DNA of 49,469 nucleotides from Desulfotomaculum sp. (GCA_016841675.1 JAENYQ010000014.1:4484-53952); one strand, 5' to 3'; shown: positions 8,766 through 17,302, counted from the first letter of the stretch. Numbers and translations: made by a program. Notes: generated from the letters alone by a model not told the origin.

Positions 8766-10517
8766 ATGCAAAAGGGCGGTATGTTTTTACTGGAAAACAT
8801 TGACCCAAACCAAATCTTTACTCCCGAAGATTTCACCGACGAGCACAAGATGATTGCCGAAACAGTTGACGATTTTGTGACCAATGAAGTAGCACCCCAT
8901 ATAGAGGAACTGGATCAACAGCCCCCGGGGATGATGCGCTCCCTAATGGAAAAAGCCGGCGAGTTAGGCATCCTGTCCGCCGACGTACCCGAAGAATATG
9001 CAGGCGACGAAATGGGCAAAATTGCGTCCGCCATCATTGCCGAAAACATCTCCGGCGGCGGTTCCTTCTCAGTAAGCCACGGCGCCCATACCGGCATCGG
9101 CTCCCTGCCCATCATTCTCTTTGGTACCGCAGAGCAAAAGAAAAAGTACCTGCCCGGGCTGGCCAGCGGTAAATTGATTGCCGCCTATGCCCTGACCGAA
9201 CCTATGGCCGGTTCAGACGCGCTGGGCTGCCGCACCAAAGCCGTACTTTCCGAGGATGGCAAACAATATCTTCTAAACGGGGAAAAAATCTTCATTACCA
9301 ACGCCGGCTTTGCCGATGTATACATCACCTACGCCAAGATAGACGGTGCCAAATTCAGCTGCTTTATAGTTGACCGGGACACCCCCGGCTTATCAGTGGG
9401 CGCGGAAGAGAAGAAACTGGGCATCAAGGGGTCATCCACCTGCTCCCTGGTCTACGAAGACGCCCAAGTGCCGGTCGAAAACCTGCTGGGCGAAATCGGC
9501 AAAGGCCACGTGATTGCCTTTAACATCCTAAACATCGGCCGTTACAAGCTGGGCGCCGGCGCAACCGGTGCAGCCAAGCGGGCCCTGGCCACTGCCGCCA
9601 AATACGCCACCGAACGCCAGCAGTTCAACCTGCCCATCGCCAAATTCGGCATGATTAAGAACAAGATTGCCCAGATGGCTGCCAAAGCTTACGCATCAGA
9701 GAGCCTGCTGTACCGCATGGTAGGTGACATTGAAGCATCATTGGCCAATAAGACCGACGGTCAAGAAATTGGCGCCACTATAGAAGACTACGCCATTGAG
9801 TGTTCCATCGCCAAGGTACACGCCTCTGAAACCCTGGACTTCTGTGTAGACGAGTGCTTGCAGATTCACGGTGGTTACGGCTATACCCAGGAGTTTGTCG
9901 CTGAGCGCTATTACCGCGACAGCCGGATTAACCGGATCTTTGAAGGCACCAACGAAGTTAACCGCCTGATTATTCCCGCCACCCTGCTGCGCCGCGGTTT
10001 GAAGGGGCAACTGCCCTTAATGCAGGCCGCCCAGGCTCTGGCCGACGAATTAATCTCGCTGCGGGCCAAGACCCCCACCGGTGACGAGGCTCCGCTGGAG
10101 ATTGAATTCGATATGCTGGATCGCGCCAAGAAACTGTTTCTGATGGTAGGTGGCACCGCGGCCCAAAAGTATATGCAAAAAATAGCGCAAGAGCAGGAAA
10201 TTATCGAGATTATGGCTAATATGGCAATAGAGGTTTACGCCATGGAAAGCGCACTGTTGCGGGCTAAAAAAGCTCTGGACACCGACCAGGAGAGCGCCGA
10301 AACCAAGGTAGAACTGGCCCTGGCCTACACCTACGATGCGTTTCCGAAACTGGATGCCTGGGCTAAGCAGGCCCTAGCCTACATGTTTGAAGGCGACATG
10401 CTGCGCACCAATCTCAGCGTGGCCAAACGCCTGTGCAAGTACACCCCCGTCAACGTAATCGCGGTGCGTCAAAAGATTGCCGCCAAGGTTTTCGACGCCG
10501 GCAAATACGTAATTTAA
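8766..10517 (+). CDS. fadE: Acyl-CoA dehydrogenase (FadE-type)
   Basis: 583 aa, similar in length to B. subtilis FadE and longer than the usual 380 aa, because of a C-terminal extension of about 160 residues. FAD enzyme of the first beta-oxidation step. Visible features are the flavin/substrate motif YALTEPMAGSDA (about 139-150), ITNAGFADVYI, the helical C-domain with IHGGYGYTQEF, and the catalytic Glu393 in FEGTNEVNRL. Electrons normally go to EtfAB, which is not encoded here. The ATG at 8766 is preceded by AAAGGGG at 10 nt; an in-frame ATG at 8781 (MFLLENID) is an alternative. Confidence 0.92.
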   Translation: MQKGGMFLLENIDPNQIFTPEDFTDEHKMIAETVDDFVTNEVAPHIEELDQQPPGMMRSLMEKAGELGILSADVPEEYAGDEMGKIASAIIAENISGGGSFSVSHGAHTGIGSLPIILFGTAEQKKKYLPGLASGKLIAAYALTEPMAGSDALGCRTKAVLSEDGKQYLLNGEKIFITNAGFADVYITYAKIDGAKFSCFIVDRDTPGLSVGAEEKKLGIKGSSTCSLVYEDAQVPVENLLGEIGKGHVIAFNILNIGRYKLGAGATGAAKRALATAAKYATERQQFNLPIAKFGMIKNKIAQMAAKAYASESLLYRMVGDIEASLANKTDGQEIGATIEDYAIECSIAKVHASETLDFCVDECLQIHGGYGYTQEFVAERYYRDSRINRIFEGTNEVNRLIIPATLLRRGLKGQLPLMQAAQALADELISLRAKTPTGDEAPLEIEFDMLDRAKKLFLMVGGTAAQKYMQKIAQEQEIIEIMANMAIEVYAMESALLRAKKALDTDQESAETKVELALAYTYDAFPKLDAWAKQALAYMFEGDMLRTNLSVAKRLCKYTPVNVIAVRQKIAAKVFDAGKYVI

Positions 10518-10568
10518 TTTTCCGACCGGGGCATCACCGTAACAAATACTTACGGGGGAAGGTAGACC

Positions 10569-11156
10569 ATGGCTAAACGCACCGGAGAAAAATATAACGC
10601 TATTATTGAAGCAGCCGTCAAAGTAATTGCGGAGAACGGCTACCATAACTCCCAGGTATCCAAAATTGCCAGAGAAGCGGGAGTAGCCGACGGCACCATC
10701 TACCTGTACTTTAAAAATAAGGAAGATGTGCTGGTATCCCTTTTCAGGGTTAAAATGGGTTATTTTACGACCACTGCCCGCCAGGAGCTGCAGCAACTGG
10801 AAAACCCGTACGAGAAATTGGCCAAGTTAATCAGTATGCATTTCATTATGCTGGAAGCCGACCGCAATCTGGCTCTGGTGCTGCAGATACAACTACGGCA
10901 GTCGGACGCTTTTATTCGTCAAGGAATTGCCACCCCTCTAAAAGACTATTTCAATATTATTGAAGAAGTAATTGAGCAAGGCATCAGTACGGGGGTTTTC
11001 AGAAGCGACATTAATAAGAAATTAACCCGGCAGATTATTTTCGGGGCGATGGATGAAGTAGTCACCTCGTGGGTAATGTCGCAGCGCAATTATAAACTGA
11101 CAGACCAGATTGAACCGGTCTACAATCTACTGGCCCGGGCGATTTCCACGGGTTAG
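10569..11156 (+). CDS. fadR: TetR-family transcriptional regulator, FadR/YsiA-like
   Basis: 195 aa, the size of B. subtilis FadR (YsiA). The N-terminal TetR helix-turn-helix is clear (about residues 8-55; VSKIAREAGVADGTIYLYFKNKEDVL). The all-helical C-terminal part would bind an acyl-CoA ligand. As last gene of the fad cluster (51 bp after fadE) it probably represses the operon and is relieved by long-chain acyl-CoA, acting at the palindromes at 4416 and 4506. That regulatory link is inference from position and half-site similarity. GGGGGAAGG precedes the ATG. Confidence 0.85.
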   Translation: MAKRTGEKYNAIIEAAVKVIAENGYHNSQVSKIAREAGVADGTIYLYFKNKEDVLVSLFRVKMGYFTTTARQELQQLENPYEKLAKLISMHFIMLEADRNLALVLQIQLRQSDAFIRQGIATPLKDYFNIIEEVIEQGISTGVFRSDINKKLTRQIIFGAMDEVVTSWVMSQRNYKLTDQIEPVYNLLARAISTG

Positions 11157-11677
11157 GGGTTAGTTGGTTGGGGGTAGGTGTGTCCCCTTTTCATGCTCAA
11201 CTTACTGGTATGGCAAAGGTAAAACCAATGCGGAGAACTTAGAATATCTGGTACGAAAAAGATGGGCTTTCAACTAGGATACTGATAAAGTCAATTAATA
11301 TGATAAATAATCAAAATTGTCACTGCTATGAAACAAAAAGTGAAGAACCTTGTCATTAAGCCTATCATTCTGAGCGTAGCGAAGAATCTAAGTATTTAAA
11401 CCCATCACAGATTCTTCATTTTAGTTCGTTTATTTAGAAGACCCGGACTAGGCTTTTTCGGTGACATCCTCTCAACTGCCGTTCTTTATTTAGGTCAAGC
11501 GGGCGGACAGAGTCGTCCGCCCGTACATGAGAGGTATACTGAATACATGCTGTAGAGGTTCTATTGCTTAAAGCATATGCTTGGGGACTTTTGACTTTTA
11601 ACTTTTAACTTTTAACTTTTGAATCCTGCTCTGGCTCCTGGCTCCTGCTTCTGACTTCTGGCCTCTGACTCCCCTGG
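11157..11677. other. Gene-free stretch with hairpins and stuttering repeats
   Basis: It holds a C-type fragment (GGTGTGTCCCCTTTT, 11176), a degraded E-type palindrome (11364-11415), a nested structure (outer CCTCTCA 11469-11475 / TGAGAGG 11528-11534, inner GGGCGGAC / GTCCGCCC at about 11500-11522) and low-complexity runs: TTTTAACTTTTAACT (11594 on) and CTCCTGGCTCCTGC with CTGACTTCTGG (about 11632-11672). No terminator with a T-run is clear for the regulator gene. Confidence 0.6.
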
Positions 11678-11812
11678 TTATTTCTTGTTTACACCCAGCG
11701 AATCGTTAAGCACGTCTTCATAAGCCGCTCCTAAAGCCACCACCTCGCCGCAGCCGGACAAGGCCAGCCACTGCCCCTCGATTTGCACCAAAACCGGAGA
11801 TTCCAACGTCAT
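11678..11812 (-). CDS. Very small protein of unknown function (44 aa)
   Basis: Opens MTLESPVLVQIEGQWLALSG and ends in VNKK. The start is supported by a strong ribosome site, GGGAGGTG, 8 nt before the ATG, and a TATAAT-like box lies about 80 nt further up. The composition is soluble, with one Cys. I recognise no family. It lies next to two other small minus-strand genes but is separated from them by a terminator, so it has its own transcript. Confidence 0.5.
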   Translation of the reverse strand: MTLESPVLVQIEGQWLALSGCGEVVALGAAYEDVLNDSLGVNKK

Positions 11813-11907
11813 TTTAAAACACCTCCCTTAATCAAACAATCTCGTTTAACCCTCTTACCACTTACCATATTATGGAATTATAAACCTTTTGTGATTCTAA
11901 ATGTGGG

Positions 11908-11948
11908 TGGAAATAATAAAAGGGCCACCCCGCTAAAGGGTGGCCCTT
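11908..11948 (-). terminator. Rho-independent terminator of the Cys-rich small gene
   Basis: On the minus strand, AAGGGCCACCC pairs perfectly with GGGTGGCCCTT around a 7-nt loop. TTATTATTT follows. It starts 17 nt after the stop codon at 11966. Confidence 0.85.
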
Positions 11949-11965
11949 GCAAACTCTAAAACCGT

Positions 11966-12109
11966 CTAAAACGGTTTCATGTCCACACCCGTATCGGATT
12001 TCCAGCCACCTTTGCAATTATGCAACACAAATTGCCCACACATGCACATGTTGGTGCACATGAGGGTCATGGTTGTACCTGTGCAATTGTAACGCGTTGC
12101 ATTAACCAT
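11966..12109 (-). CDS. Small cysteine-rich peptide (47 aa)
   Basis: From the ATG at 12109, with CGGAGGA 9 nt upstream; an ATG at 12118 abuts that site and is less likely. Five cysteines (9, 18, 22, 24, 32) in C-x8-C-x3-C-x-C-x7-C, with many Met and Thr (TLMCTNMCMCG) and a tail of GGWKSDTGVDMKPF. It has no signal peptide or membrane helix. The tight terminator behind it argues that it is expressed. A metal-binding peptide or ribosomal peptide precursor is conceivable, but no maturation enzyme or transporter lies nearby, so I assign no function. Confidence 0.5.
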   Translation of the reverse strand: MVNATRYNCTGTTMTLMCTNMCMCGQFVLHNCKGGWKSDTGVDMKPF

Positions 12110-12204
12110 GGCTAACATTCCTCCGAGGAAGTTTTTATAATCACTTGTAACTACGAAACTTGTATACAATGTACCATTAATTTACGGGTAAGTAAATAGC
12201 TGTT

Positions 12205-12345
12205 TTATCCTTGTTCACTAATTTCTTTAGTTTTTGATCCAGCCTCCATTCGGTCCATGCGCTCCAGAATTTTCTTGGTATTTGACCAGGCAGCTACCGA
12301 AACATACGTTGTTAAAAGAATTGCTGCCAACAAAAAAGATTCCAT
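12205..12345 (-). CDS. Small membrane protein (46 aa)
   Basis: MESFLLAAILLTTYVSVAAW forms one membrane helix. A charged amphipathic tail follows (about residues 21-46; NTKKILERMDRMEAGSKTKE) that could be a short coiled coil. AGGATGTG lies about 8 nt before the ATG, and a promoter-like pair lies 40-70 nt upstream. The layout resembles small holin- or regulator-like membrane peptides, but the family is not recognised. The plus-strand open frame 12257-12502 over it runs into repeat DNA and is rejected. Confidence 0.5.
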   Translation of the reverse strand: MESFLLAAILLTTYVSVAAWSNTKKILERMDRMEAGSKTKEISEQG

Positions 12346-12384
12346 AAAGTCTCACATCCTGTTTAAGGTATTTTGTACAACTAC

Positions 12385-12413
12385 AGTATATACGGCAGAT
12401 TACGCGCGCACAA
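12385..12413 (-). promoter_or_regulatory. Candidate sigma-A promoter for the small membrane protein
   Basis: On the minus strand: TTGTGC (12413-12408), 17-bp spacer, TATACT (12390-12385). The expected start would leave a leader of roughly 30 nt before the ATG at 12345. Confidence 0.45.
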
Positions 12414-12433
12414 CAGAAAAACCCAACCTTTCG

Positions 12434-13372
12434 CAAGGGTTTGGTGTTATCGGAAGGATACGTAGGAGCTTAGTTCAAAGAGCGAGTGAGATGGAGGAAT
12501 AGCGACGGAGCTTGTCTGAGTGCCCGAAGGGCGCGAGTTCTCCGGCACCTGGAAGCGAACGAGCTCGTTCATGTATAAAAGCGAGCAGCAGCCTGAAGAC
12601 AACACCAAACCCCCTCACCCAACCTTGCTAGATGCACAAATATTCCCCCACAAACTTTTCGCGGGGGTTTGGTGTTATCGCAAGGATGCGTAGGAGCTTA
12701 GTTCAAAGAGCGAGAGAGCTGGAGGAATAGCGCCGGAGCTTGTTTGAGTGCCCGAAGGGCGCGAGTTCTCCGGCGTCCGTAGGCGAACGAGCTCGCTCAA
12801 GTATAAAAGCGAGTAGCATCCTGGAGATAACACCAAACCCCCTCACCCAAACCTTGCAAGATGCTCAAATATTCCTCCACAAACTTTTCGCGGGGGTTTG
12901 GTGTTATCGCAAGGATGCGTAGGAGCTTAGTTCAAAGAGCGAGAGAGCCGGAGGAATAGCGCCGGAGCTTGTCTGAGTGCCCGAAGGGCGCGAGTTCTCC
13001 GGCGCCCGGAAGCGAACGAGCTCGTTCAAGTATAGAAGCGAGTAGCAGCCTGGAGATAACACCAAACCCCCTCACCCAAACCTTGCAAGATGCTCAAATA
13101 TTACCCCACATACTTTTCGCAGGGGTTTGGTGTTATCGGAAGGATGCGTAGGAGCTTAGTTCAAAGAGCGAGGGAGCTGAGGAAAAGTGCCGGAGCTTGT
13201 CTGAGTGCCCGAAGGGCGCGAGTTCTCCGGCGCCCGGAAGCGAACGAGCTCGTTCAAGTATAGAAGCGAGTAGCAGCCTGGAGATAACACCAAACCCCCT
13301 CACCCAACCTTGCAAGATGCTCAAATATTCCCCCACATACTTTTCGCAGGGGTTTGGTGTTATCGGAAGGAT
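12434..13372. repeat. Tandem array of about 229-bp family D units
   Basis: Four full units begin near 12435, 12662, 12891 and 13120, and a fifth left end lies at 13347-13372. Each unit is about 180 bp bounded by inverted repeats (GGGGTTTGGTGTTATC ... GATAACACCAAACCCC) with a spacer of about 48 bp (CTCACCC..CCTTGCAAGATGCTC). The core includes GCGTAGGAGCTTAG, GTGCCCGAAGGGCGC and GCGAACGAGCTCG. Units differ by scattered substitutions. All frames give the same repeat-derived peptides, with no ribosome sites, so the array is judged non-coding. A single copy lies at 8451-8629. Confidence 0.88.
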
Positions 13373-13386
13373 ACAGAATCAACTAA

Positions 13387-14193
13387 TTAAGGAGCATCAA
13401 GCACCTGCCCTTCGTTTTCCATAAATGTCTCCAAAGCACCATCCCGGTCAACCGGATTATTAGTCGCAGTAGCACTGCCGGCAAAATACTTCACCACGCC
13501 GCAGTACATGGCATAAGCAAGTTTACGCTGGTATTCCGAATCTAACATCTGCTTTTCTTCCTTGGGATTACTAATAAACCCCACTTCCACAATAGCAGCA
13601 GGCATCTTACTGTTGCGGGTGGTGTAATAATCCACCGCTTTAGCTTTACGAGTTGTATTACCCAGCACCCGAGCCATTTCCGCCTGCATGCTTTCGGCCA
13701 GCTGCTTACCTTCCTCCGAACCGGGCTGGTAAAAAACCTGGGCCCCGTGCTCCCCCGGCCCGGATTTAAAACAATTAACGTGAACGCTTAAATATAAATC
13801 AGCCCCGTTTTTTTCAGCCAACTCCAGCCGCCTGGACAAGTCCTGTCTTTTTCGGGTGATTAAACGGCTACCGTTTGGATCGCTAAGGTCCATGTCGGAT
13901 TCCCTGGTCATTACCACTATGGCCCCCGCTCCAGTCAGGGTATCTTTTAGTTTCTCCGACACGGCCAGGGTTATTTCCTCTTCCTCTACCCCGGTATTCC
14001 CTTTGGAACCCGGGTCGATACCCCCGTGCCCGGGATCCACCGCAATAATTTTGCCAGCGACCGACCAGGACATGGCTGAAACCCGTCTGCTTTCAATAAC
14101 ACTGTCCACCGCCCGTGAAATATAAAGGCCGGCCATTACTACAACCACCATCAATATTAAAAAACGTTTTCTGAATCTAAATACCCTGATCAC
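13387..14193 (-). CDS. cwlD: N-acetylmuramoyl-L-alanine amidase CwlD-like (spore cortex)
   Basis: 268 aa from the GTG at 14193, with GGAAGGGG upstream; the open frame continues to 14289 but those codons look untranslated. An N-terminal membrane anchor (FLILMVVVVMAGLYI) precedes an amidase_3 zinc domain: IIAVDPGHGGIDPGS (first His), a catalytic Glu region in EEEITLAVSEKL, LYLSVHVNCF (second His) and AIVEVGFISNPKE (catalytic Glu). CwlD removes stem peptides so that muramic delta-lactam forms in the spore cortex, implying a spore former. Its 3' end abuts the family D array, with no separate terminator seen. Confidence 0.85.
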   Translation of the reverse strand: MIRVFRFRKRFLILMVVVVMAGLYISRAVDSVIESRRVSAMSWSVAGKIIAVDPGHGGIDPGSKGNTGVEEEEITLAVSEKLKDTLTGAGAIVVMTRESDMDLSDPNGSRLITRKRQDLSRRLELAEKNGADLYLSVHVNCFKSGPGEHGAQVFYQPGSEEGKQLAESMQAEMARVLGNTTRKAKAVDYYTTRNSKMPAAIVEVGFISNPKEEKQMLDSEYQRKLAYAMYCGVVKYFAGSATATNNPVDRDGALETFMENEGQVLDAP

Positions 14194-14549
14194 CTTAAGA
14201 CACCCCTTCCGACAATTAACAACCAGAGCTTGTTCAACCCTGTAAAAAAAATATGCCGGGACAGGTGTGGTTATGAGAAAAATATCCAAATATTAATTAA
14301 ATAAAGAGAAGACGGGTAACTTTTCATAAACAATTTTGCCCCACAGAGAGGGAAACTGTCTTCTAAGAGGTTAGCAAAGGGGTCTAGATTCAATTCGTTC
14401 TGCAATGACATGACGCCTTTTACCAATTACTTAGTTGAAATATATATTTTACAATGAGAAGCCAAAAAGGGGACAGGCATCTTTTTCCCAAAATCGAAAA
14501 AAGTAGCCTGTCCCCTTTTTGGCTGAGTTAACGGTATCATATTTTACAA
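14194..14549. other. cwlD-rpsI gap with a REP-like long palindrome
   Basis: 14461-14524 is an inverted repeat: GCCAAAAAGGGGACAGGC pairs with GCCTGTCCCCTTTTTTGGC around about 27 nt. Sequences of this type (GGGGACAGGC) are dispersed repeats in many clostridial genomes. An E-type fragment lies near 14385-14412. No gene is seen; the cwlD promoter must lie in 14200-14450 but is not recognised. Confidence 0.6.
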
Positions 14550-14590
14550 TAAAAAAAGAACGATAATCGTTTGGATAACGATATCGTCCT
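14550..14590 (-). terminator. Rho-independent terminator after rpsI
   Basis: On the minus strand, GGACGATATCGTT pairs with AACGATTATCGTTC (one bulge) around ATCCA. TTTTTTTA follows. It lies about 20 nt after the rpsI stop and closes the rplM-rpsI transcript. Confidence 0.85.
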
Positions 14591-14610
14591 TTTTGCTAGC
14601 GAAGTGTTGA

Positions 14611-15003
14611 TTAACGTTTGGAGTACTGGGGAGCACGACGGGCTTTTTTAAGACCGTACTTGCGCCTTTCCTTCATCCGCGGGTCGCGGGTGAGGAATCC
14701 AGACTTTTTGAGTACCGCCCGCAAATTGGGGTCAGACTCCATCAGTGCCCGGGCAATGCCCATTCTGACGGCGCCCGCTTGGCCGCTGACACCGCCGCCC
14801 AGAACCTTGGCAATAACATCGAAACGGCTAAGAGTTCCGGTTACCTCCAGGGGTTGACGGGCAATGATTTCCAGCGATTTTCTACCAAAATACTCATCTA
14901 TGTTTTTTTGGTTAACTACAAACTTGCCTTCGCCAGGGCGTAAAAAAACTTTAGCGATGGCGTTTTTTCTGCGTCCTGTGCCATAAAATTGTACCAGGGC
15001 CAC
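14611..15003 (-). CDS. rpsI: 30S ribosomal protein S9
   Basis: 130 aa, full length. It opens [21 protein letters not shown] and ends with the conserved RRAPQYSKR tail that reaches the P site. The start is GTG at 15003 after AAGGAGG. It is 21 bp behind rplM, the usual rplM-rpsI pair, and is followed by a terminator. Confidence 0.97.
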   Translation of the reverse strand: MALVQFYGTGRRKNAIAKVFLRPGEGKFVVNQKNIDEYFGRKSLEIIARQPLEVTGTLSRFDVIAKVLGGGVSGQAGAVRMGIARALMESDPNLRAVLKKSGFLTRDPRMKERRKYGLKKARRAPQYSKR

Positions 15004-15024
15004 TCGTGTTCCTCCTTCCGACCG

Positions 15025-15456
15025 TTACAGTTCCCAGATTTCAGGCTTTTGCGCCTGATGCTGGTGATCTGTGCCTTTGTATACCCGCAGTTTCCTGGCC
15101 ATATCCCTTCCCAAAACGTTATGGGGCAGCATGCCTGTGATGGCCTTTGTTACAGCCAGTTCGGGCCTAGTTTGCATCAGTTTGTCATACCTGGTGGCTT
15201 TTAAACCGCCGGGATAACCCGAGTGCCTGTAATAAAACTTTTGTTGTAATTTGTTACCGGTTAATACTACTTTGTCGGCGTTAATGACAATTACATGGTC
15301 CCCTGTGTTAACGTTGGGGGTGAAATCAGGCTTGTGTTTGCCTCTTAAAATCTTCGCCGCTTCGGTTGCAATGCGTCCAAGCACTTTACCTTCGGCGTCG
15401 ATTATGTACCACTTGCGCCGAACATCCTCCGGCTTGGCCATAAAGGTCGTCCTCAT
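15025..15456 (-). CDS. rplM: 50S ribosomal protein L13
   Basis: 143 aa, the family's normal length, from the ATG at 15456 ([16 protein letters not shown]) after GGGAGG; the frame is open to 15531 but those codons precede the ribosome site. [11 protein letters not shown] and the [14 protein letters not shown] terminus are typical. First gene of the rplM-rpsI pair, downstream of truA as in many Firmicutes. Confidence 0.96.
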   Translation of the reverse strand: MRTTFMAKPEDVRRKWYIIDAEGKVLGRIATEAAKILRGKHKPDFTPNVNTGDHVIVINADKVVLTGNKLQQKFYYRHSGYPGGLKATRYDKLMQTRPELAVTKAITGMLPHNVLGRDMARKLRVYKGTDHQHQAQKPEIWEL

Positions 15457-15586
15457 CAATATTACCTCCCAATGACAGAAAGAAACCAGTGGCATCCGGG
15501 GGCTCATCGGGTGCCATAGGATTTCGCACATACGTGTATTTTATTACAAGGCAAAGCCACTGTCAAGTAGTAACCGTTGGTGCCAA

Positions 15587-16336
15587 CTAATACTCCACCC
15601 GTTCCAGACACAACCCTTGCGGCGGGAGGGTGGGGCCGGCCATTACTCGGGCCCGGGACTCCAGCACTTGGTTTACATATTCGGGTTTGGCTTTGCCCAT
15701 TCCTACTTGAACCAGGGTACCGGCCATAATGCGAACCATGTTGTATAAAAAACCGCTGCCGCTAAAAACGAAGTGTAGCAAAGAGCCCTCCCGCTCTACT
15801 TCGATTTGGTAGATTTCACGCACTGTCGTTTGGACTGTTGAGCCCGCAGCCTGAAAGCACTTGAAGTCGTGGCGGCCTGTCAGTATGGAAGCGGCCGCAG
15901 TGATGGCCCCATCGTTCAGGGGTACGGGCACGAAGGTGCTGTAAAGGCGGTGAAAAGGGGAAGGCACCCGGGCGTTCCAGATGCTGTAGCGATACGTCTT
16001 ACCCCGGGCGGAAAATCGGGCGTGGAATTCCCGGGGCACTTCTTGGGCCAAGGTAACGATAATATCGCCCGGCAGCACGCCGTTTAAGGCCAAGGGGATG
16101 CGTTCCGCGGGAATGGGCCATCCGACAGCGTTAAAATTGACCACCTGCCCCCGGGCGTGTACCCCGGCGTCGGTACGTCCGGCGCCGATAACCTGCCTTC
16201 TCTGGCCGGTGAGACGCCCCAGGCAGGCTTCCAGTTCTTCCTGTACGGTGGCCAGCCCGGTGCCCCTTTGTTCCTGGAATCCGTGATAATTAGTGCCGTC
16301 GTAGGCCACAGTCAGCTTGATATTACGCAAAGACAT
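15587..16336 (-). CDS. truA: tRNA pseudouridine(38-40) synthase TruA
   Basis: 249 aa from the ATG at 16336; a GTG directly before it is the alternative start. It forms pseudouridine in the anticodon stem-loop of many tRNAs. The N-terminal VAYDGTNYHGFQ and the catalytic Asp56 in GAGRTDAGVHARGQV are present, as are YSIWNARVPSPF and GSGFLYNMVRIMAGTL. In place between ecfT and rplM as in Bacillus. A family B palindrome and a family A element lie in its upstream gap. Confidence 0.95.
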   Translation of the reverse strand: MSLRNIKLTVAYDGTNYHGFQEQRGTGLATVQEELEACLGRLTGQRRQVIGAGRTDAGVHARGQVVNFNAVGWPIPAERIPLALNGVLPGDIIVTLAQEVPREFHARFSARGKTYRYSIWNARVPSPFHRLYSTFVPVPLNDGAITAAASILTGRHDFKCFQAAGSTVQTTVREIYQIEVEREGSLLHFVFSGSGFLYNMVRIMAGTLVQVGMGKAKPEYVNQVLESRARVMAGPTLPPQGLCLERVEY

Positions 16337-16349
16337 CACCTACCTGATC

Positions 16350-16388
16350 CTGGTGCCAGGTGTTGCAAGTTGCAACACCTGGCACCAA
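16350..16388. repeat. Family B palindrome, short form
   Basis: TGGTGCCAGGTGTTGCAA and its exact complement flank a single G. The tail AAAGCCTACCACC lies on the right, i.e. GTAGGC 5' of the hairpin when read on the minus strand. It lies between ecfT and truA. Confidence 0.88.
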
Positions 16389-16418
16389 AGCCTACCACCC
16401 GCCTCACTCTTGTATCCA

Positions 16419-16453
16419 AAGTGTGTCAAAGGAACCGTCCCCTTGACACACTT
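16419..16453. repeat. Family A repeat overlapping the ecfT stop codon
   Basis: Identical in core to 281-315. The ecfT reading frame runs into it and stops at TGA 16428-16426 inside it, so the last residues (SVSRGRFL) are repeat-encoded. Confidence 0.88.
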
Positions 16454-17229
16454 ACTAAGGTCAGGAGCATAGCAGTAACTGCTATAGCGACATAGTCCGT
16501 CGCTACAAAGCGTAATTCTTTCATCCGGGACCTGGGGGACCCGACCTGGTAACAGCGCAGTTCCATCGCCAGGGCTAGTTCATCGGCCCGGCGGAATATG
16601 TTGGTCAGCAGGGGTACCATAAAGGGTATTAGTCCCCTAACCCGTTCCCTGATGCCGCCGTGGGTGAAATCGGCCCCTCGGGATTGCTGTGCCATCAGCA
16701 GCAGCCTGGCTTCATCGAACAGGGTGGGTACAAAACGCAGCGCCAGGTTCATGATCATGGCCAGTTCCCGCACCGGAACTCTTAACCGCATGAGCGGTGA
16801 CAATAGCCATTCCAGCGCGTTGGTCAGCTGCAAAGGGGTGGTGGTAAATGTAATTATCGAGGCTACCACCAGTAGAATACCCAGCCGCCAGAGCAACAGA
16901 GCTCCTTGGATCAGGCCGGGCTCGGAAATGTTAATCCAGCCTATGTGGACCAGCGGCTCGCCCGGGGTAAAAAACGCCTGCATGATAAAGCTTAGCAGAA
17001 GCAGTACCCACAGTGGCTTCATGCTTCGCCAGTATACGCCGGGGCGCAGCCCACAAAGCCATGAAACTAAGACAAGCCAGAGTGTTACCGCTGTAATTGC
17101 AGGCCAATAACCGGAAAACAAGACTGCCGGTACGGCAAGGGCGGCAGCAATAAGCTTGGCCCGGGGATCCATTTGGTGCACCGGGGAACGGCCCGGCAGG
17201 TACTGACCCATAGTTATGCCGCTTAACAT
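16426..17229 (-). CDS. ecfT: Energy-coupling factor transporter transmembrane protein EcfT
   Basis: 267 aa from the ATG at 17229 (MLSGITMGQYLPGRSPVHQM) after AAGGAGG; the open frame upstream to 17364 is repeat DNA. Several hydrophobic helices and the coupling motifs typical of EcfT are visible: MAQQSRGADF and RADELALAMELRCY (Ala-Arg-Gly type). It is the shared membrane scaffold that links S components for vitamins or metals to the EcfA ATPases. No S component is in the window, so this is a group II shared module. The C-terminal tail SVSRGRFL comes from a family A repeat. Confidence 0.93.
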   Translation of the reverse strand: MLSGITMGQYLPGRSPVHQMDPRAKLIAAALAVPAVLFSGYWPAITAVTLWLVLVSWLCGLRPGVYWRSMKPLWVLLLLSFIMQAFFTPGEPLVHIGWINISEPGLIQGALLLWRLGILLVVASIITFTTTPLQLTNALEWLLSPLMRLRVPVRELAMIMNLALRFVPTLFDEARLLLMAQQSRGADFTHGGIRERVRGLIPFMVPLLTNIFRRADELALAMELRCYQVGSPRSRMKELRFVATDYVAIAVTAMLLTLVSVSRGRFL

Positions 17230-17243
17230 GCTGCAAACCTCCT

Positions 17244-17302
17244 TGGTGCCAGGTGTTGCAAGTTGCGAATCTTTGATTCGCAACTTGCAACACCTGGCAC
17301 CA
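17244..17302. repeat. Family B palindrome (perfect 28-bp stem)
   Basis: TGGTGCCAGGTGTTGCAAG..GCGAATC, a 3-nt TTT turn, then the exact complement; AGAGCCTAC follows on the right. It differs from 39680-39738 by a compensated base pair (GCGAATC/GATTCGC against GCAAATC/GATTTGC). It ends 6 nt from the ecfT ribosome site. Confidence 0.92.

Noticed and set aside
12257..12502. Plus-strand 81-aa open frame
   Set aside because: It is antisense to the 46-aa membrane protein, crosses its promoter and ends in the array; no ribosome site.
12434..13372. Array considered as a CRISPR locus
   Set aside because: Units are about 229 bp with near-identical spacers of about 48 bp; there are no short repeats with unique spacers and no cas genes.
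12740..13424. Series of similar open frames (MSECPKGASSPAPGSERARS type) across the 229-bp array
   Set aside because: They repeat with the DNA unit, have no ribosome sites, and open frames exist on both strands. Best explained as by-products of the repeat.
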